55,341 bases of DNA from Ramlibacter albus (GCF_014297445.1 NZ_JACORU010000019.1:1-55341); one strand, 5' to 3'; positions 33,855 through 42,349 are shown, numbered from the stretch's first letter. Translations and numbers: made by a program. The notes: generated from the letters alone by a model not told the origin.

Positions 33855-34964
33855 TCAGGACAGCACGGCCACCTGCTTTCGCCGGATCAGGTCGAAGTCG
33901 ATGGCCGCGCCCAGACCGGGCCCTGTCGGTGCATGCACCATCCCGTCCGCGTCGATCTCGATGTCCTGCTGCAGCCCGTACTTCTGCGACTCGGCGGGCA
34001 GCAGCACCTCGAACAGCTCCGTGTTCGCGATCGCCATCAGCACGTGCAGGTTGGCCACGTTGTTCAGCGAGTTGCCGCCATGGTGCACCTCGAAGTTCAG
34101 ATGGAACGCCTCGGCCAGGTGCGCGACCTTCAGCAGCGTGGTGATCCCGCCCTTGACCGCCACGTCGCCGCGCAGGTAGTCGGTCGCACGCTCACGGATC
34201 CAGGGCGCGAAGGTATCCAGCCCGCCCGCCGGATACTCGGTGGCCATGATCGGGATGTGCAGGTGCTTGCGCAGCTCCACATAGTTGTAGATGTCGTTGT
34301 CCGCAAGCGGGTCCTCGTACCAGAAGAAGCCGAGGTCCTGGATCGCCCGCCCGACGCGCAACGCCGCGGGATAGTCGTACGCCCAGGTCGAGTCCAGCAT
34401 CAGCCGGAAGCTGTCGCCGACCGCAGCGCGCACGGTCTCGCAGACGCGGATGTCGTCCTGCCACTGCTGCGGCGGATGGATCTTGTACGCGGCCAGGTTG
34501 AGCGACCGGTAATGCAGCGCTTCTTCGGCGTAAGCCTTGCCATCCGGCAGCACCGCGGAACTGATGTACGCGGCCACCTTGTGGCGGCAGGTGCCGATCA
34601 GCTGGTGGATCGGCAACCCGGCCACCTTGCCTGCGATGTCCCAGAGCGCGACGTCGACGGCGCCGATCGTACGCACGGTCGTCGTGCGCGACCGTTTCCA
34701 CATCGCCTGGTTGAGGCGTTCGCGGTCGAGCGGGTCCTGCCCCACCAGCATCGGCTTGAAGACGCGGATCAGGCTCGCGCCGTCCGCCTCCGCGGGAAAG
34801 AACGCGGACCCGAGGAAGGAATGCCCCGTGACGCCGGCATCGGTCTCGATCGCGAGCAGCCCGAGGCTGCTGCGGCCGCTGAAGCGCCCGGTGTGCGAGC
34901 CATAGCTGGTCGCGGGGATGTCGTCCCACTCGAACAGCGTGAGGGTCACGTCGGTGATTTTCAT
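33855..34964 (-). CDS. Enolase-superfamily (mandelate racemase-like) enzyme, KxH type
   Basis: 369 aa. The ATG at 34964 overlaps the Bug stop codon by ATGA. It has an N-terminal capping domain (MKITDVTLTLFEWDD), then a barrel with YKIHPPQQW (catalytic Lys of the second strand, with His where many relatives have Lys), metal ligands in LMLDSTWAY (Asp), FWYEDPL (Glu) and MATEYPAG (Glu), and the catalytic His region VHHGGNSLNN. Members are sugar-acid dehydratases or racemases. It is third in an operon with a second, different superfamily member and a Bug receptor, which fits uptake and dehydration of an aldonic or aldaric acid. Confidence 0.9.
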   Translation of the reverse strand: MKITDVTLTLFEWDDIPATSYGSHTGRFSGRSSLGLLAIETDAGVTGHSFLGSAFFPAEADGASLIRVFKPMLVGQDPLDRERLNQAMWKRSRTTTVRTIGAVDVALWDIAGKVAGLPIHQLIGTCRHKVAAYISSAVLPDGKAYAEEALHYRSLNLAAYKIHPPQQWQDDIRVCETVRAAVGDSFRLMLDSTWAYDYPAALRVGRAIQDLGFFWYEDPLADNDIYNYVELRKHLHIPIMATEYPAGGLDTFAPWIRERATDYLRGDVAVKGGITTLLKVAHLAEAFHLNFEVHHGGNSLNNVANLHVLMAIANTELFEVLLPAESQKYGLQQDIEIDADGMVHAPTGPGLGAAIDFDLIRRKQVAVLS

Positions 34965-35932
34965 TCGATGCGGATGTTCGCCTCGCGGATCAGCTGGGTC
35001 CACTTGGTGACCTCGCTCTGCACCAGGCGGCTGAACTGCTCCGGCGTGCTCGCAACCACTTCCACGCCCTGGTCGCGGAAGCGCTTCACCACGTCCGGCT
35101 CCTTCAGCAGCGTCACCATGTCGCGATTGAGCTTGTCGACGACGGGCTTCGGCGTCCCCGCCGGCACCTGCATGCCGAACCAGACGTTCACCTCGAACCC
35201 CGGCACGGCTGCTTCGGCAACCGTCGGTGCGTCCGGCAGCAGCACCGAGCGCTGCAGGCCGCTCACGCCCAGCACCTTCATCTTGCCCGCCTTGATGTGC
35301 TGGACCACGTTCGGCACGTTGTCGAAGAGCGCATCGATCTCGCCGGCGAGCAGCGCCGTCACGGCCGGTGCGCTGCCCTTGTACGGGATGTGGGCCATCT
35401 TCGTGCCGGTCATCTTCATGAACAGCTCCATCGTGAGATGGTTCGACGAGCCCGAGCCGGTGGAGCCGTAGTTCACCTTGCCGGGGTTGCGCTTCGCGTA
35501 CTCGATGAATTCGCGCACGTTGTTCACGGGAAGGTCGTTGCGCACCACGAGCGCGTTCTGCGTACTGCCCGCCCACACGAGCGGCTGGAAGTCCTTGAGC
35601 GCGTCGTAAGGCAGCGTGGCGCCGTACAGCCCCGGCAGCGCGGAGAACGGCAGCGGCGTCACGAGAATGGTGTAGCCGTCGGGCGGGGCCTTGGCCACGC
35701 TGACGTTGCCCACGGTGGTGTTGCCGCCCGGCTTGTTCTCGACGACGACGGTCTGGTTCCACATCTTGCCGAGCTTTTCGGCGGAGACACGGGCCAGCGT
35801 GTCGTTGAAACCACCGGGCGGGTACGGCACCACGATCCGGACCGTGTGGTCCGGGAAGTTCTGCGCGAATGCGGCCATCGAAAACGCGCCGAGCACGAGG
35901 GCCGACAACAACTGAAGAAAGAACCTGCGCAT
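34961..35932 (-). CDS. Bug/TctC-family tripartite tricarboxylate receptor
   Basis: 323 aa from the ATG at 35932. The signal peptide ends AFA-QNF. It contains VRIVVPYPPGGFNDTLARV, VVVENKPGGNTTVGNV (GGNT in place of GAGG), PPDGYTILV, IPYKGSAPAVTALLAGEID and ITGT-type motifs. It is sandwiched between two enolase-superfamily genes, 17 bp after the first and overlapping the second by 4 nt. This makes an acid sugar the most likely ligand. No permease is present. Confidence 0.93.
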   Translation of the reverse strand: MRRFFLQLLSALVLGAFSMAAFAQNFPDHTVRIVVPYPPGGFNDTLARVSAEKLGKMWNQTVVVENKPGGNTTVGNVSVAKAPPDGYTILVTPLPFSALPGLYGATLPYDALKDFQPLVWAGSTQNALVVRNDLPVNNVREFIEYAKRNPGKVNYGSTGSGSSNHLTMELFMKMTGTKMAHIPYKGSAPAVTALLAGEIDALFDNVPNVVQHIKAGKMKVLGVSGLQRSVLLPDAPTVAEAAVPGFEVNVWFGMQVPAGTPKPVVDKLNRDMVTLLKEPDVVKRFRDQGVEVVASTPEQFSRLVQSEVTKWTQLIREANIRIE

Positions 35933-35949
35933 GTAGTCTCCTGTACTTC

Positions 35950-37098
35950 TTAAAACTTCACCACGTACCCGGGGCCATCGACCATCGGGTATTTCTCGAA
36001 AAGGGATTCGTCGACCTCGACCCCGAGGCCGGGGCCCGAGGGCGGCTCGACGCAACCATCGTCGCCGACTTGCCAGGCGCTGCCGAACATATCCCGGAAC
36101 GGGTTGAAGCGTGACACGCACGCTTCGAAGTACCCCGAGTTCTCCGTCGCCGCAAGGAAGTGCAGCGTCGCCGCGTGGTTCAGGCCCGTGGCCGAGCTGT
36201 GCGGGTTCACCGGGATGCGCCAGGCCGACGCGATCGCGGCGATGCGCACGGCCTCGGTCACGCCGCCGCACTTCGACAGATCGGGCTGCCACACCTGCAC
36301 GGCACCGGCTTCGAGCAGTTGCGCGAATTCGAACCGCGTGTAGTGGTTCTCGCCGGCGGCAATCGGCACCAGCGGCGTGATGCGCGCCGCTTGCCGGTAG
36401 GACGCGAAGTCGTTGCAGGCAAACGGCTCCTCGAGCCAGCCGACTCGCGCGTCCGCCAGCACCGGCAGCACGCGCCTCGCATCCGCGATGGTGTAGGCCG
36501 TGTTCGCATCGGTGAGGATGTCGACACCGTCGCCCAGCACCTTGCGCACGTGGAGCACGCGCTCGGCGTCGACCGATGCGCTGTCGCCCAGCCGCAGCTT
36601 GAGCGCCTTGTAGCCGCGGCCGATGTAGCCCTGGGCTTCCTCGGCCAGCGACTCCTTCGGCTGGTACCCCAGCGCAATCCCGCCCGCATACGCCGGCATG
36701 CGCCGGCGCGTCCCGCCGAGGAGCTCATAGAGCGGCATGTTGGCGGCCTTGCCGCGGATGTCCCACAGCGCCATGTCGATGCCCGACAGTGCGAGGGCCG
36801 CGCCTGCGCCCAGGCCGTGGCTGGACAGCTGCATGCGGTGCACGCGTTGCCAGGCGCCGATGACGTCCGTGGCCTCCATGCCGGCCAGCATCGGCGCGAG
36901 CGTGCCGTGGATCAGGCTCGTGACGGCGCCCGGGCTGCGGCCGGGGTGCGCTTCGCCATACCCTGTAATGCCTTCGTCGGTCTGCACGCGCACGATGATC
37001 GCGTCGCGCTTGGTGGTGCTGCCCACGCCCATGGTCACCGTCTTGCCTTCGGGCAGGCGAAACGAGATCGGGGTGGCGGTGATGGTTGTGATTTTCAT
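35950..37098 (-). CDS. Mandelate racemase/muconate lactonizing-type enzyme, KxR type
   Basis: 382 aa. The capping domain (MKITTITATPISFRLPEGKTV, with the flexible loop MGVGSTTKRDAII) is followed by the barrel: GYKALKLRLG (K-x-R pair), metal ligands in ILTDANTAY, WLEEPFACND and AAGENHYTRFEF, QPDLSKCGGVTEA, and the catalytic His in NPHSSATGLNHA. The K-x-R and PHSS motifs place it in the mandelate racemase subgroup. It is first gene of the three-gene operon. It could be a racemase or dehydratase preparing substrate for the second enzyme; exact reaction unknown. Confidence 0.9.
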   Translation of the reverse strand: MKITTITATPISFRLPEGKTVTMGVGSTTKRDAIIVRVQTDEGITGYGEAHPGRSPGAVTSLIHGTLAPMLAGMEATDVIGAWQRVHRMQLSSHGLGAGAALALSGIDMALWDIRGKAANMPLYELLGGTRRRMPAYAGGIALGYQPKESLAEEAQGYIGRGYKALKLRLGDSASVDAERVLHVRKVLGDGVDILTDANTAYTIADARRVLPVLADARVGWLEEPFACNDFASYRQAARITPLVPIAAGENHYTRFEFAQLLEAGAVQVWQPDLSKCGGVTEAVRIAAIASAWRIPVNPHSSATGLNHAATLHFLAATENSGYFEACVSRFNPFRDMFGSAWQVGDDGCVEPPSGPGLGVEVDESLFEKYPMVDGPGYVVKF

Positions 37099-37108
37099 GG
37101 AGTTCGCT

Positions 37109-37777
37109 TCAACGGCCCTGGGCGAACCCGGCCGCGATGTTGATGGAAAGGCCGAGGATGGCCAGGTTGAAGAAGAAGCAGAGCACCGACTGCCCGATGA
37201 CCGTCGCGCGCATGGACGTCGTGCGCACGGACACGTCCGAGGTCTGGACCGCGACCGAGATCGTGAGCGCGAAGTACATGAAGTCCACGTAGGAAGGCGA
37301 CTTCAGGCCTTCCGGGAACTCCAGCGGCAGGCGGTTCGGGGCCGCCGAGTAATACAGGTGCGCGTAATGGAACGTGTAGAGCGCCGCGACGAGCAGCCAC
37401 GAGCCCAGCACCGTCAGCACCGTGATGCCGTAGACGAACACCGCCGCGTCCGCCGCACGATCGACACGCGCCATCTCCACGACGATGGCGGCCAGGCTCA
37501 GGACGGCCGCGCCGCACATGGTCACCATCAACGCGACGCTGCTGGCGTCTTCCTGCTTCGCGATGCCGCGAACACCCTCCGCGGTCGTGCGCGTCATCAG
37601 CCACCCGAATGCGGCCAGGTACGGCCACACGCCCAGGTTCCACGCCACCAGCACCCGGTCCGTGATGGTCCACGCCTGCGGCAGGAGGAAGAAGGCGGTG
37701 ATCCCCGCCGCGCTGGCGGCAAGGAGCCTGGGACGGTGCAGCCCGATCTGCCGGAACCGCTGGAGAGGGGAAGCCAC
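37109..37777 (-). CDS. DUF1345-family membrane protein
   Basis: 222 aa with five or six hydrophobic helices (ASAAGITAFFLLPQAW, LVAWNLGVWPYLAAFGWLM, ALMVTMCGAAVLSLAAIVV, VFVYGITVLTVLGSWLLVA, VIGQSVLCFFFNLAILGLSINIAAG). The conserved tail PSYVDFMYFALTISVAVQTSDV and FFFNLAILGLSIN match DUF1345 proteins. An inner-membrane location is certain in kind; function unknown. It lies 10 bp upstream of the enolase operon on the same strand and may be co-transcribed with it. Divergent from the esterase gene at 97 bp. Confidence 0.85.
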   Translation of the reverse strand: MASPLQRFRQIGLHRPRLLAASAAGITAFFLLPQAWTITDRVLVAWNLGVWPYLAAFGWLMTRTTAEGVRGIAKQEDASSVALMVTMCGAAVLSLAAIVVEMARVDRAADAAVFVYGITVLTVLGSWLLVAALYTFHYAHLYYSAAPNRLPLEFPEGLKSPSYVDFMYFALTISVAVQTSDVSVRTTSMRATVIGQSVLCFFFNLAILGLSINIAAGFAQGR

Positions 37778-37874
37778 GCGCGGAGCCTACCACCGAGCGC
37801 TTCGCGGCGGGGGTTGCGGCGCGCATGCGCACTCCTGCTTTGCATGGCGAGGCTTTACGTCCAACAATGGGGCC

Positions 37875-38879
37875 ATGCGCAAGAACCCGGACACCCCCAC
37901 AGGCACTGTGCACCGCCTCACCGTCGACAGCGAGGTGCTCAAGCCCAACCTTCTCGGCGACAGCCCCCGGCGCATCGTCGACGTCTACGTGCCGCACGGC
38001 CACGACGGCCGCGGCCTGCCGCTGCTCGTGGACGTGGTGGGCTTCACCGGCGGCGGGCCGGTGCACACCAACTGGAAGAACTTCGGCGAGAACCTGCCGG
38101 AGCGGCTGGACCGGCTGATCGCGGATGGGCAGATGCCGCCCGTGGTGGTGGCGTTCCCCGATTGCTTCACCCGCCTCGGCGGCAACCAGTACGTGAACTC
38201 GGTGGCGATGGGCCGCTGGGACGACTTCCTGCGCCAGGAAGCAGTGCCCGCGGTCGAGGCGACGTTCGGCTGCGGCGGAGCGGGCCGCCGCGGCATCTTC
38301 GGCAAATCGAGCGGCGGCTATGGCGCCATGGTGCACGCACTGCTGCACCCCAGCTTCTGGAGCGCTGCCGCGGTGCATTCGGGCGACATGGGCTTCGAGC
38401 TGGTCTATCGCCATGAATTCGTGCCGGTGCTGCGCGCGCTGGCGAAGCAGCCCGACATCGGCAAGTGGGTCGACGAATTCTGGGACGCGAAGAAGCCGAA
38501 GGACAGCGACGTGCACGTCCTCATGATGTTCGCGCAGGCGGCGAGCTTCGACCCCGACCCGCAAGCGCCCTACGGCGTTCGCCTGCCGGTGACGCTGGAC
38601 ACCTGCGAGCTGATCCCCGAGCGCTGGGCCAACTGGCTCGCGTGGGACCCGCTGTCACTGGTCGAACAATACGGCGCGGGGCTGCGGGCCCTGAAGGCGC
38701 TGTACATCGATTGCGGCGACGTGGACCAGTACAACCTGGTCTACGGCGCGCGGCGCATGCACAGGCGCCTGACCGAGATGGATGTGCCGCACGTCTACGA
38801 GGAGTTCCCGGACAACCACAGCTCGGTGGACTACCGCATGGACGTGAGCTTGCCGATGCTGGCGAAGGCACTTACCTGA
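37875..38879 (+). CDS. Putative esterase (alpha/beta fold, esterase D/enterochelin esterase-like)
   Basis: 334 aa from the ATG at 37875. No signal peptide. The alpha/beta-hydrolase pattern of the putative esterase family is seen: RRIVDVYVPHGHDGRGLPLLVDVVGFTGGG, the nucleophile elbow FGKSSGGYGAM (Ser about 143), probable acid in YIDCGDVDQYN (about 277), and His in FPDNHSSVDYR (about 315). Similar proteins act on S-formylglutathione, siderophore esters or acyl carbohydrates. The exact substrate is unknown. Convergent with a hybrid kinase gene 10 bp away. Confidence 0.86.
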   Translation: MRKNPDTPTGTVHRLTVDSEVLKPNLLGDSPRRIVDVYVPHGHDGRGLPLLVDVVGFTGGGPVHTNWKNFGENLPERLDRLIADGQMPPVVVAFPDCFTRLGGNQYVNSVAMGRWDDFLRQEAVPAVEATFGCGGAGRRGIFGKSSGGYGAMVHALLHPSFWSAAAVHSGDMGFELVYRHEFVPVLRALAKQPDIGKWVDEFWDAKKPKDSDVHVLMMFAQAASFDPDPQAPYGVRLPVTLDTCELIPERWANWLAWDPLSLVEQYGAGLRALKALYIDCGDVDQYNLVYGARRMHRRLTEMDVPHVYEEFPDNHSSVDYRMDVSLPMLAKALT

Positions 38880-38889
38880 CGGGCGTGAG

Positions 38890-40764
38890 CTACCCCAGCG
38901 CCCGCAACTTCTTCAGGATGTCCGCGATGCGGTACGGCTTCGGCAGGAACTCGAAACCCTTCAAGCTGCCCGCCGGCGTCGTGTAGCCGGACGCCAGCAG
39001 CACCCGCGTGTTCGGCGAGATCTCCTGCGCCTTCCTGCCCAGCTCGACGCCGCTGGAGCCCGGCATCACCACGTCGGAGAACAGCAGGTGGATGTCCGGC
39101 GTCCTGGAAAGGATCTCCAGCGCCTGCCGCCCGGAGGTGGCCGTGATGACGTGGAAGCCGAGCGTGCGGAACATCTCGGACGCCATCTCCAGCACGTCGG
39201 GCTGGTCGTCGACGATCAGCACCTTGTCGCTGGGCGGCGGCAGGGAGTCCTCCACCGCCTCCTCCGTCGACACGGGGAAGTACAGCGCCACGGTCGTGCC
39301 CTGCGCGACCTGCGACGTGATCTTCAGGTCGCCGCCGAACTGCTGCACCATGCCGTAGACCTGGCTCAGGCCCAGGCCCGTGCCCTTGCCGACGGCCTTG
39401 GTCGTGAAGAAAGGCTCGATCGCGCGCGCGATAACTTCCTCCGTCATGCCCGAGCCGGTGTCGCCGACGGAAACCACGACGTAGCTGCCTTCGGCGAGCC
39501 GGCCGATCTCGCCCTCGCGCAGTTGCACCGCCGCGGTCGCCACGCTGATGCTGCCGCCGTCCAGCGTCGCGTCGTTCGCGTTCACCACCAGGTTCAGCAG
39601 CGCCGTCTCGAAGAGCGCCACGTCCACCATCACGGCGGGCAGCTGCCCGGCCACGTGGATCTCGAACTTCACCGAGCTGCGCGTGGCGCGGCGCAGCACC
39701 GGCTCGAAAGCGGTGATCACGCGGTTGAGGTCGCGCGGCTCCGGCGTCACCGGCTGCTGCCGCGCGAACGTCAGCAGCTGGTTGGTGAGCGAGGCGCCCC
39801 GCATCGCCGCCTTCTCCATGCTGGTGATCAGGCCCGCGCCTTCCGGGTCCTTGACGATGGGCCGCAGCAGGTCCAGCCCGTTGGTGATCACGCTCAGCAG
39901 GTTGTTGAAGTCGTGCGCCACGCCGCCCGTCAGCTTGCCGATGGCCTCGAGCTTCTGCGACTGGTACAGGCTGTCGCGCGCTTTCTCCAGCGCCAGCGCG
40001 GCCTGCTGCCGCTCGGTGATGTCGCGAGTGATCTTGGCGAAGCCGACGAGCTCGCCCTTGTCGTTGTGGATGGGATCTATGACCACGTGCGCCCAGAAGC
40101 GCGTGCCGTCCTTGCGCACGCGCCAGCCCTCGGACTCGAAGCGCCCCTTCGTGCGGGCCTGCTCCAGCGCGTACGCGGGCTTGCCCGCCTCGCGGTCTTC
40201 TTCCGTGTAGAAGCGCGAGAAATGCGAGCCCAGCACCTCGTCCTGCTCGTACTGCTTGATGCGATGCGCACCCGCGTTCCAGTTGGTGATGCTGCCTTCG
40301 GGCGAGAGCATGTAGATGGCGTAGTCGGTGACCCCCTGCACCAGCATGCGGAAGCGCTCCTCGCTCTCGCGCAGCGCCTCCTGCGCGGCGCGCTTCTCGG
40401 AGATGTCGCGCGTTATCTTGGCGAAACCGATGAGCTCGCCGTTCTCGTCGCGGATGGGGTCGAGGACGACGTGCGCCCAGAAGCGCGTGCCGTCCTTGCG
40501 CATGCGCCAGCCCTCGGCCTCGAACTTGCCGGTCTCGCGCGCGAGCCGCAGCGCCTTTTCGGGGATGCCCGCGGCGCGGTCCTCCGGCGTGTAGAAGCGC
40601 GAGAAGTGCTGGCCGATGATCTCGTCGGCGGTGTAGCCCTTGAACCGCTGCGCGCCGGCGTTCCAGCTCGACACCGTGCCGTCCGGCGCCAGCATGTAGA
40701 TGGCGTAGTCGGTGATGCGCGAGACAAAGAGGCGAAGCCGCTCGGCTTCCTGGCTGGGGTCCAT
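38890..40764 (-). CDS. PAS-PAS hybrid histidine kinase (NtrB-like HWE-free type)
   Basis: 624 aa from the ATG at 40764; a GTG at 40809 lies inside the tandem repeat upstream. Two nearly duplicate PAS/PAC units (ITDYAIYMLAPDGTVSSWNAGA with WRMRKDGTRFWAHVVLDPI, and VTDYAIYMLSPEGSITNWNAGA with WRVRKDGTRFWAHVVIDPI) occupy about residues 10-265. HisKA has the VAHDFNNLLSV variant (His about 281), typical of kinases with a C-terminal receiver. Then come NLVVNANDA, DTGSGM, GTGLGLSQVYG, and a receiver with VLIVDDQPDVLEM and the Asp in FSDVVMPGSSG (about 565). It is cytosolic. The close match of the two PAS units indicates internal duplication. Confidence 0.93.
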   Translation of the reverse strand: MDPSQEAERLRLFVSRITDYAIYMLAPDGTVSSWNAGAQRFKGYTADEIIGQHFSRFYTPEDRAAGIPEKALRLARETGKFEAEGWRMRKDGTRFWAHVVLDPIRDENGELIGFAKITRDISEKRAAQEALRESEERFRMLVQGVTDYAIYMLSPEGSITNWNAGAHRIKQYEQDEVLGSHFSRFYTEEDREAGKPAYALEQARTKGRFESEGWRVRKDGTRFWAHVVIDPIHNDKGELVGFAKITRDITERQQAALALEKARDSLYQSQKLEAIGKLTGGVAHDFNNLLSVITNGLDLLRPIVKDPEGAGLITSMEKAAMRGASLTNQLLTFARQQPVTPEPRDLNRVITAFEPVLRRATRSSVKFEIHVAGQLPAVMVDVALFETALLNLVVNANDATLDGGSISVATAAVQLREGEIGRLAEGSYVVVSVGDTGSGMTEEVIARAIEPFFTTKAVGKGTGLGLSQVYGMVQQFGGDLKITSQVAQGTTVALYFPVSTEEAVEDSLPPPSDKVLIVDDQPDVLEMASEMFRTLGFHVITATSGRQALEILSRTPDIHLLFSDVVMPGSSGVELGRKAQEISPNTRVLLASGYTTPAGSLKGFEFLPKPYRIADILKKLRALG

Positions 40765-40778
40765 TCGAACGAACGATT

Positions 40779-40842
40779 CTGCGCAGGCGCGCCGGCGCGC
40801 GGCGCTCACTCTGCGCAGGCGCGCCGGCGCGCGGCGCTCACT
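40779..40842. repeat. Two tandem copies of a 32-bp GC palindromic unit
   Basis: Bases 40779-40810 and 40811-40842 are identical 32-mers beginning CTGCGCAGGC and ending GGCGCTCACT. Each contains the 14-bp perfect palindrome GCGCGCCGGCGCGC. They lie 15 bp upstream of the PAS-PAS kinase ATG, so they form its leader or promoter region. It may be a strand-slippage duplication or a double operator. Confidence 0.85.
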
Positions 40843-40877
40843 GTCGCTGATCGTTACGTCGGAGAAAGTCCCGCGGC

Positions 40878-41039
40878 CTACGAACCCGTCTTGCGCTCCT
40901 TCGGGTCCGACTCCAGCTGCTTGAGGCCCTCGCGCGCGAGGCGCGCGGTCTCCTCCAGCACCTTGTCCTGCGACGCGGCGGGCGTGGGCTCGTCCTCCTG
41001 CGAGGTGCCATGGTTTTCAGTGGGGTCAGGCTGCTGCAT
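40878..41039 (-). CDS. Small acidic hydrophilic protein
   Basis: 53 aa, MQQPDPTENHGTSQEDEP then EETARLAREGLKQLE, a disordered acidic start and one amphipathic helix. The ATG at 41039 has an excellent GAGGAG 6 bp upstream, which argues for real and strong translation despite the length. No Cys, no signal, no family recognised. Palindrome site 4 is 76 bp upstream. Its composition is reminiscent of small stress-induced proteins of Burkholderiales, but that is only an impression. Confidence 0.7.
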   Translation of the reverse strand: MQQPDPTENHGTSQEDEPTPAASQDKVLEETARLAREGLKQLESDPKERKTGS

Positions 41040-41114
41040 GGAAGCTCCTCGTTGTGGTGACCCCATTCTTCAGCCGGGCCGCGGCCGCGCGGTCGGCCCG
41101 GCTTGGGCGCTCCC

Positions 41115-41130
41115 GTCGGAGGCCGCCTAC
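41115..41130. promoter_or_regulatory. Palindrome site 4 (GTCGGA-N4-GCCTAC)
   Basis: GTCGGAGGCCGCCTAC lies in the 110-bp space between the MFS gene stop and the 53-residue gene, 76 bp before the start of the latter. It is the fourth intergenic copy of the motif seen upstream of the sensory operons. Confidence 0.5.
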
Positions 41131-41149
41131 AAATCGCAGCGCAAAGGCT

Positions 41150-42349
41150 TCAGCGCGTGAACACCCGCGCCATCGCGGCATAGACCACGGCGCCGAAAGC
41201 GAGCACGCCCGCGGCCACCCACAAGGACAACGCGAACCCCTGCGACGCGCTGCCGCTGCGCGCCACCAGTGCGGCCGCAAGCGGCGGGCCCAGGGTCTGC
41301 CCCACGCCGAAGCTGATGGTGATGACGCCCACATACGCCGCCACGTTGTGCGGGCGCAGCCTGCGTACTTCCTGCGTAGCGAAGAAAGTAATCGCGGTGA
41401 AGGGCAGGCCGAGCAGCACACAGCCGATCGCGAAACCCGCGACGGTGGGGCTGAGCAAGCCCACGGCAACGCCCACCGACTGGATCGCAAAGCACACTGC
41501 GAGCCGCGTCCGCGCATCGCCCTGGGTTCGAATGCGTGATGCAGCAAGCGCACCCACCACGACGGCCGCACCGAAGATCGGCCAGAACATGTCCAGCCAC
41601 GGCGACGCGGGCAATGCCTCGCGTGCGATCACCGGCAGGAACGTGGCCGTGATGATGTAGCCAAAGCCGGAGATGCCGTAGTTCGCGGCGAAAAGAGCGA
41701 ACTCCGCCGTGCCATGGGCTCGCTCGCCGCTGGCCTGCGTTGCCTTCTGCGCGCGAGCACCTGTGTCCTTGCCGAGCGCGGGATCGAACGACGGCCACAC
41801 CAGTGCCGTGAGCACGACAGCCACGACACCGAAACCGAGCCATCCGGCATTGGATCGCCAACCCGCCGCCACCATCGCACTGGCCGCAAGCCCGCCGACC
41901 ACCATGCCCGCGCCGGGGCCCGCGTACATCACCGCGCCCACGTGACCCGCGCCTTGCTGCGCGAGCTGGCCGAGGCACCAGCTGGTGGCGTGGATCAACA
42001 CGAGCGCGCTCGCCACGCCCGCCGCGAACCGCCACAACGGCCACAGCGCGGGCCAGGGCAGCGCCATCGCCAGCGTGAGTGCGGTCGTGACGACGAGACC
42101 GCGCCGCACGACCGCCGGCGCGTTCACCGGCCGCGGCACGAACAGCGGGTAGAAGATGCAGATCGCGGCGCCCAGCAGGTGCCCGAGGTAGTTGGCCGTC
42201 GCGAGCCAGCTGGCCCCTCCGATGTCGACCACGCCGTCGGCCATCATCATGGGCAGCAGCGGCGTGAACGCGAAGCGGCCGATGCCCATGGCCACGGCCA
42301 GGGTCAGCAACCCGGCGATGGCGGTGCGTGCGGACGAAGGTTCCTGCAT
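41150..42349 (-). CDS. YbfB/YjiJ-family MFS transporter
   Basis: 399 aa, about 12 hydrophobic helices. It opens AIAGLLTLAVAMGIGRFAFTPLLPMM, the signature of the YbfB/YjiJ group of the major facilitator superfamily, with WLATANYLGHLLGA in helix 2 and ANYGISGFGYIITATFLPVIA at the start of the second half. Substrate unknown; inner-membrane exporter or uniporter. Divergent from nudC with 57 bp between starts. Confidence 0.9.
   Translation of the reverse strand: MQEPSSARTAIAGLLTLAVAMGIGRFAFTPLLPMMMADGVVDIGGASWLATANYLGHLLGAAICIFYPLFVPRPVNAPAVVRRGLVVTTALTLAMALPWPALWPLWRFAAGVASALVLIHATSWCLGQLAQQGAGHVGAVMYAGPGAGMVVGGLAASAMVAAGWRSNAGWLGFGVVAVVLTALVWPSFDPALGKDTGARAQKATQASGERAHGTAEFALFAANYGISGFGYIITATFLPVIAREALPASPWLDMFWPIFGAAVVVGALAASRIRTQGDARTRLAVCFAIQSVGVAVGLLSPTVAGFAIGCVLLGLPFTAITFFATQEVRRLRPHNVAAYVGVITISFGVGQTLGPPLAAALVARSGSASQGFALSLWVAAGVLAFGAVVYAAMARVFTR

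Noticed and set aside
40858..40881. A fifth copy of the 16-bp palindrome upstream of the PAS-PAS kinase
   Set aside because: GTCGGA and GCCTAC are present but 12 bp apart instead of 4, so I did not count it as a site.
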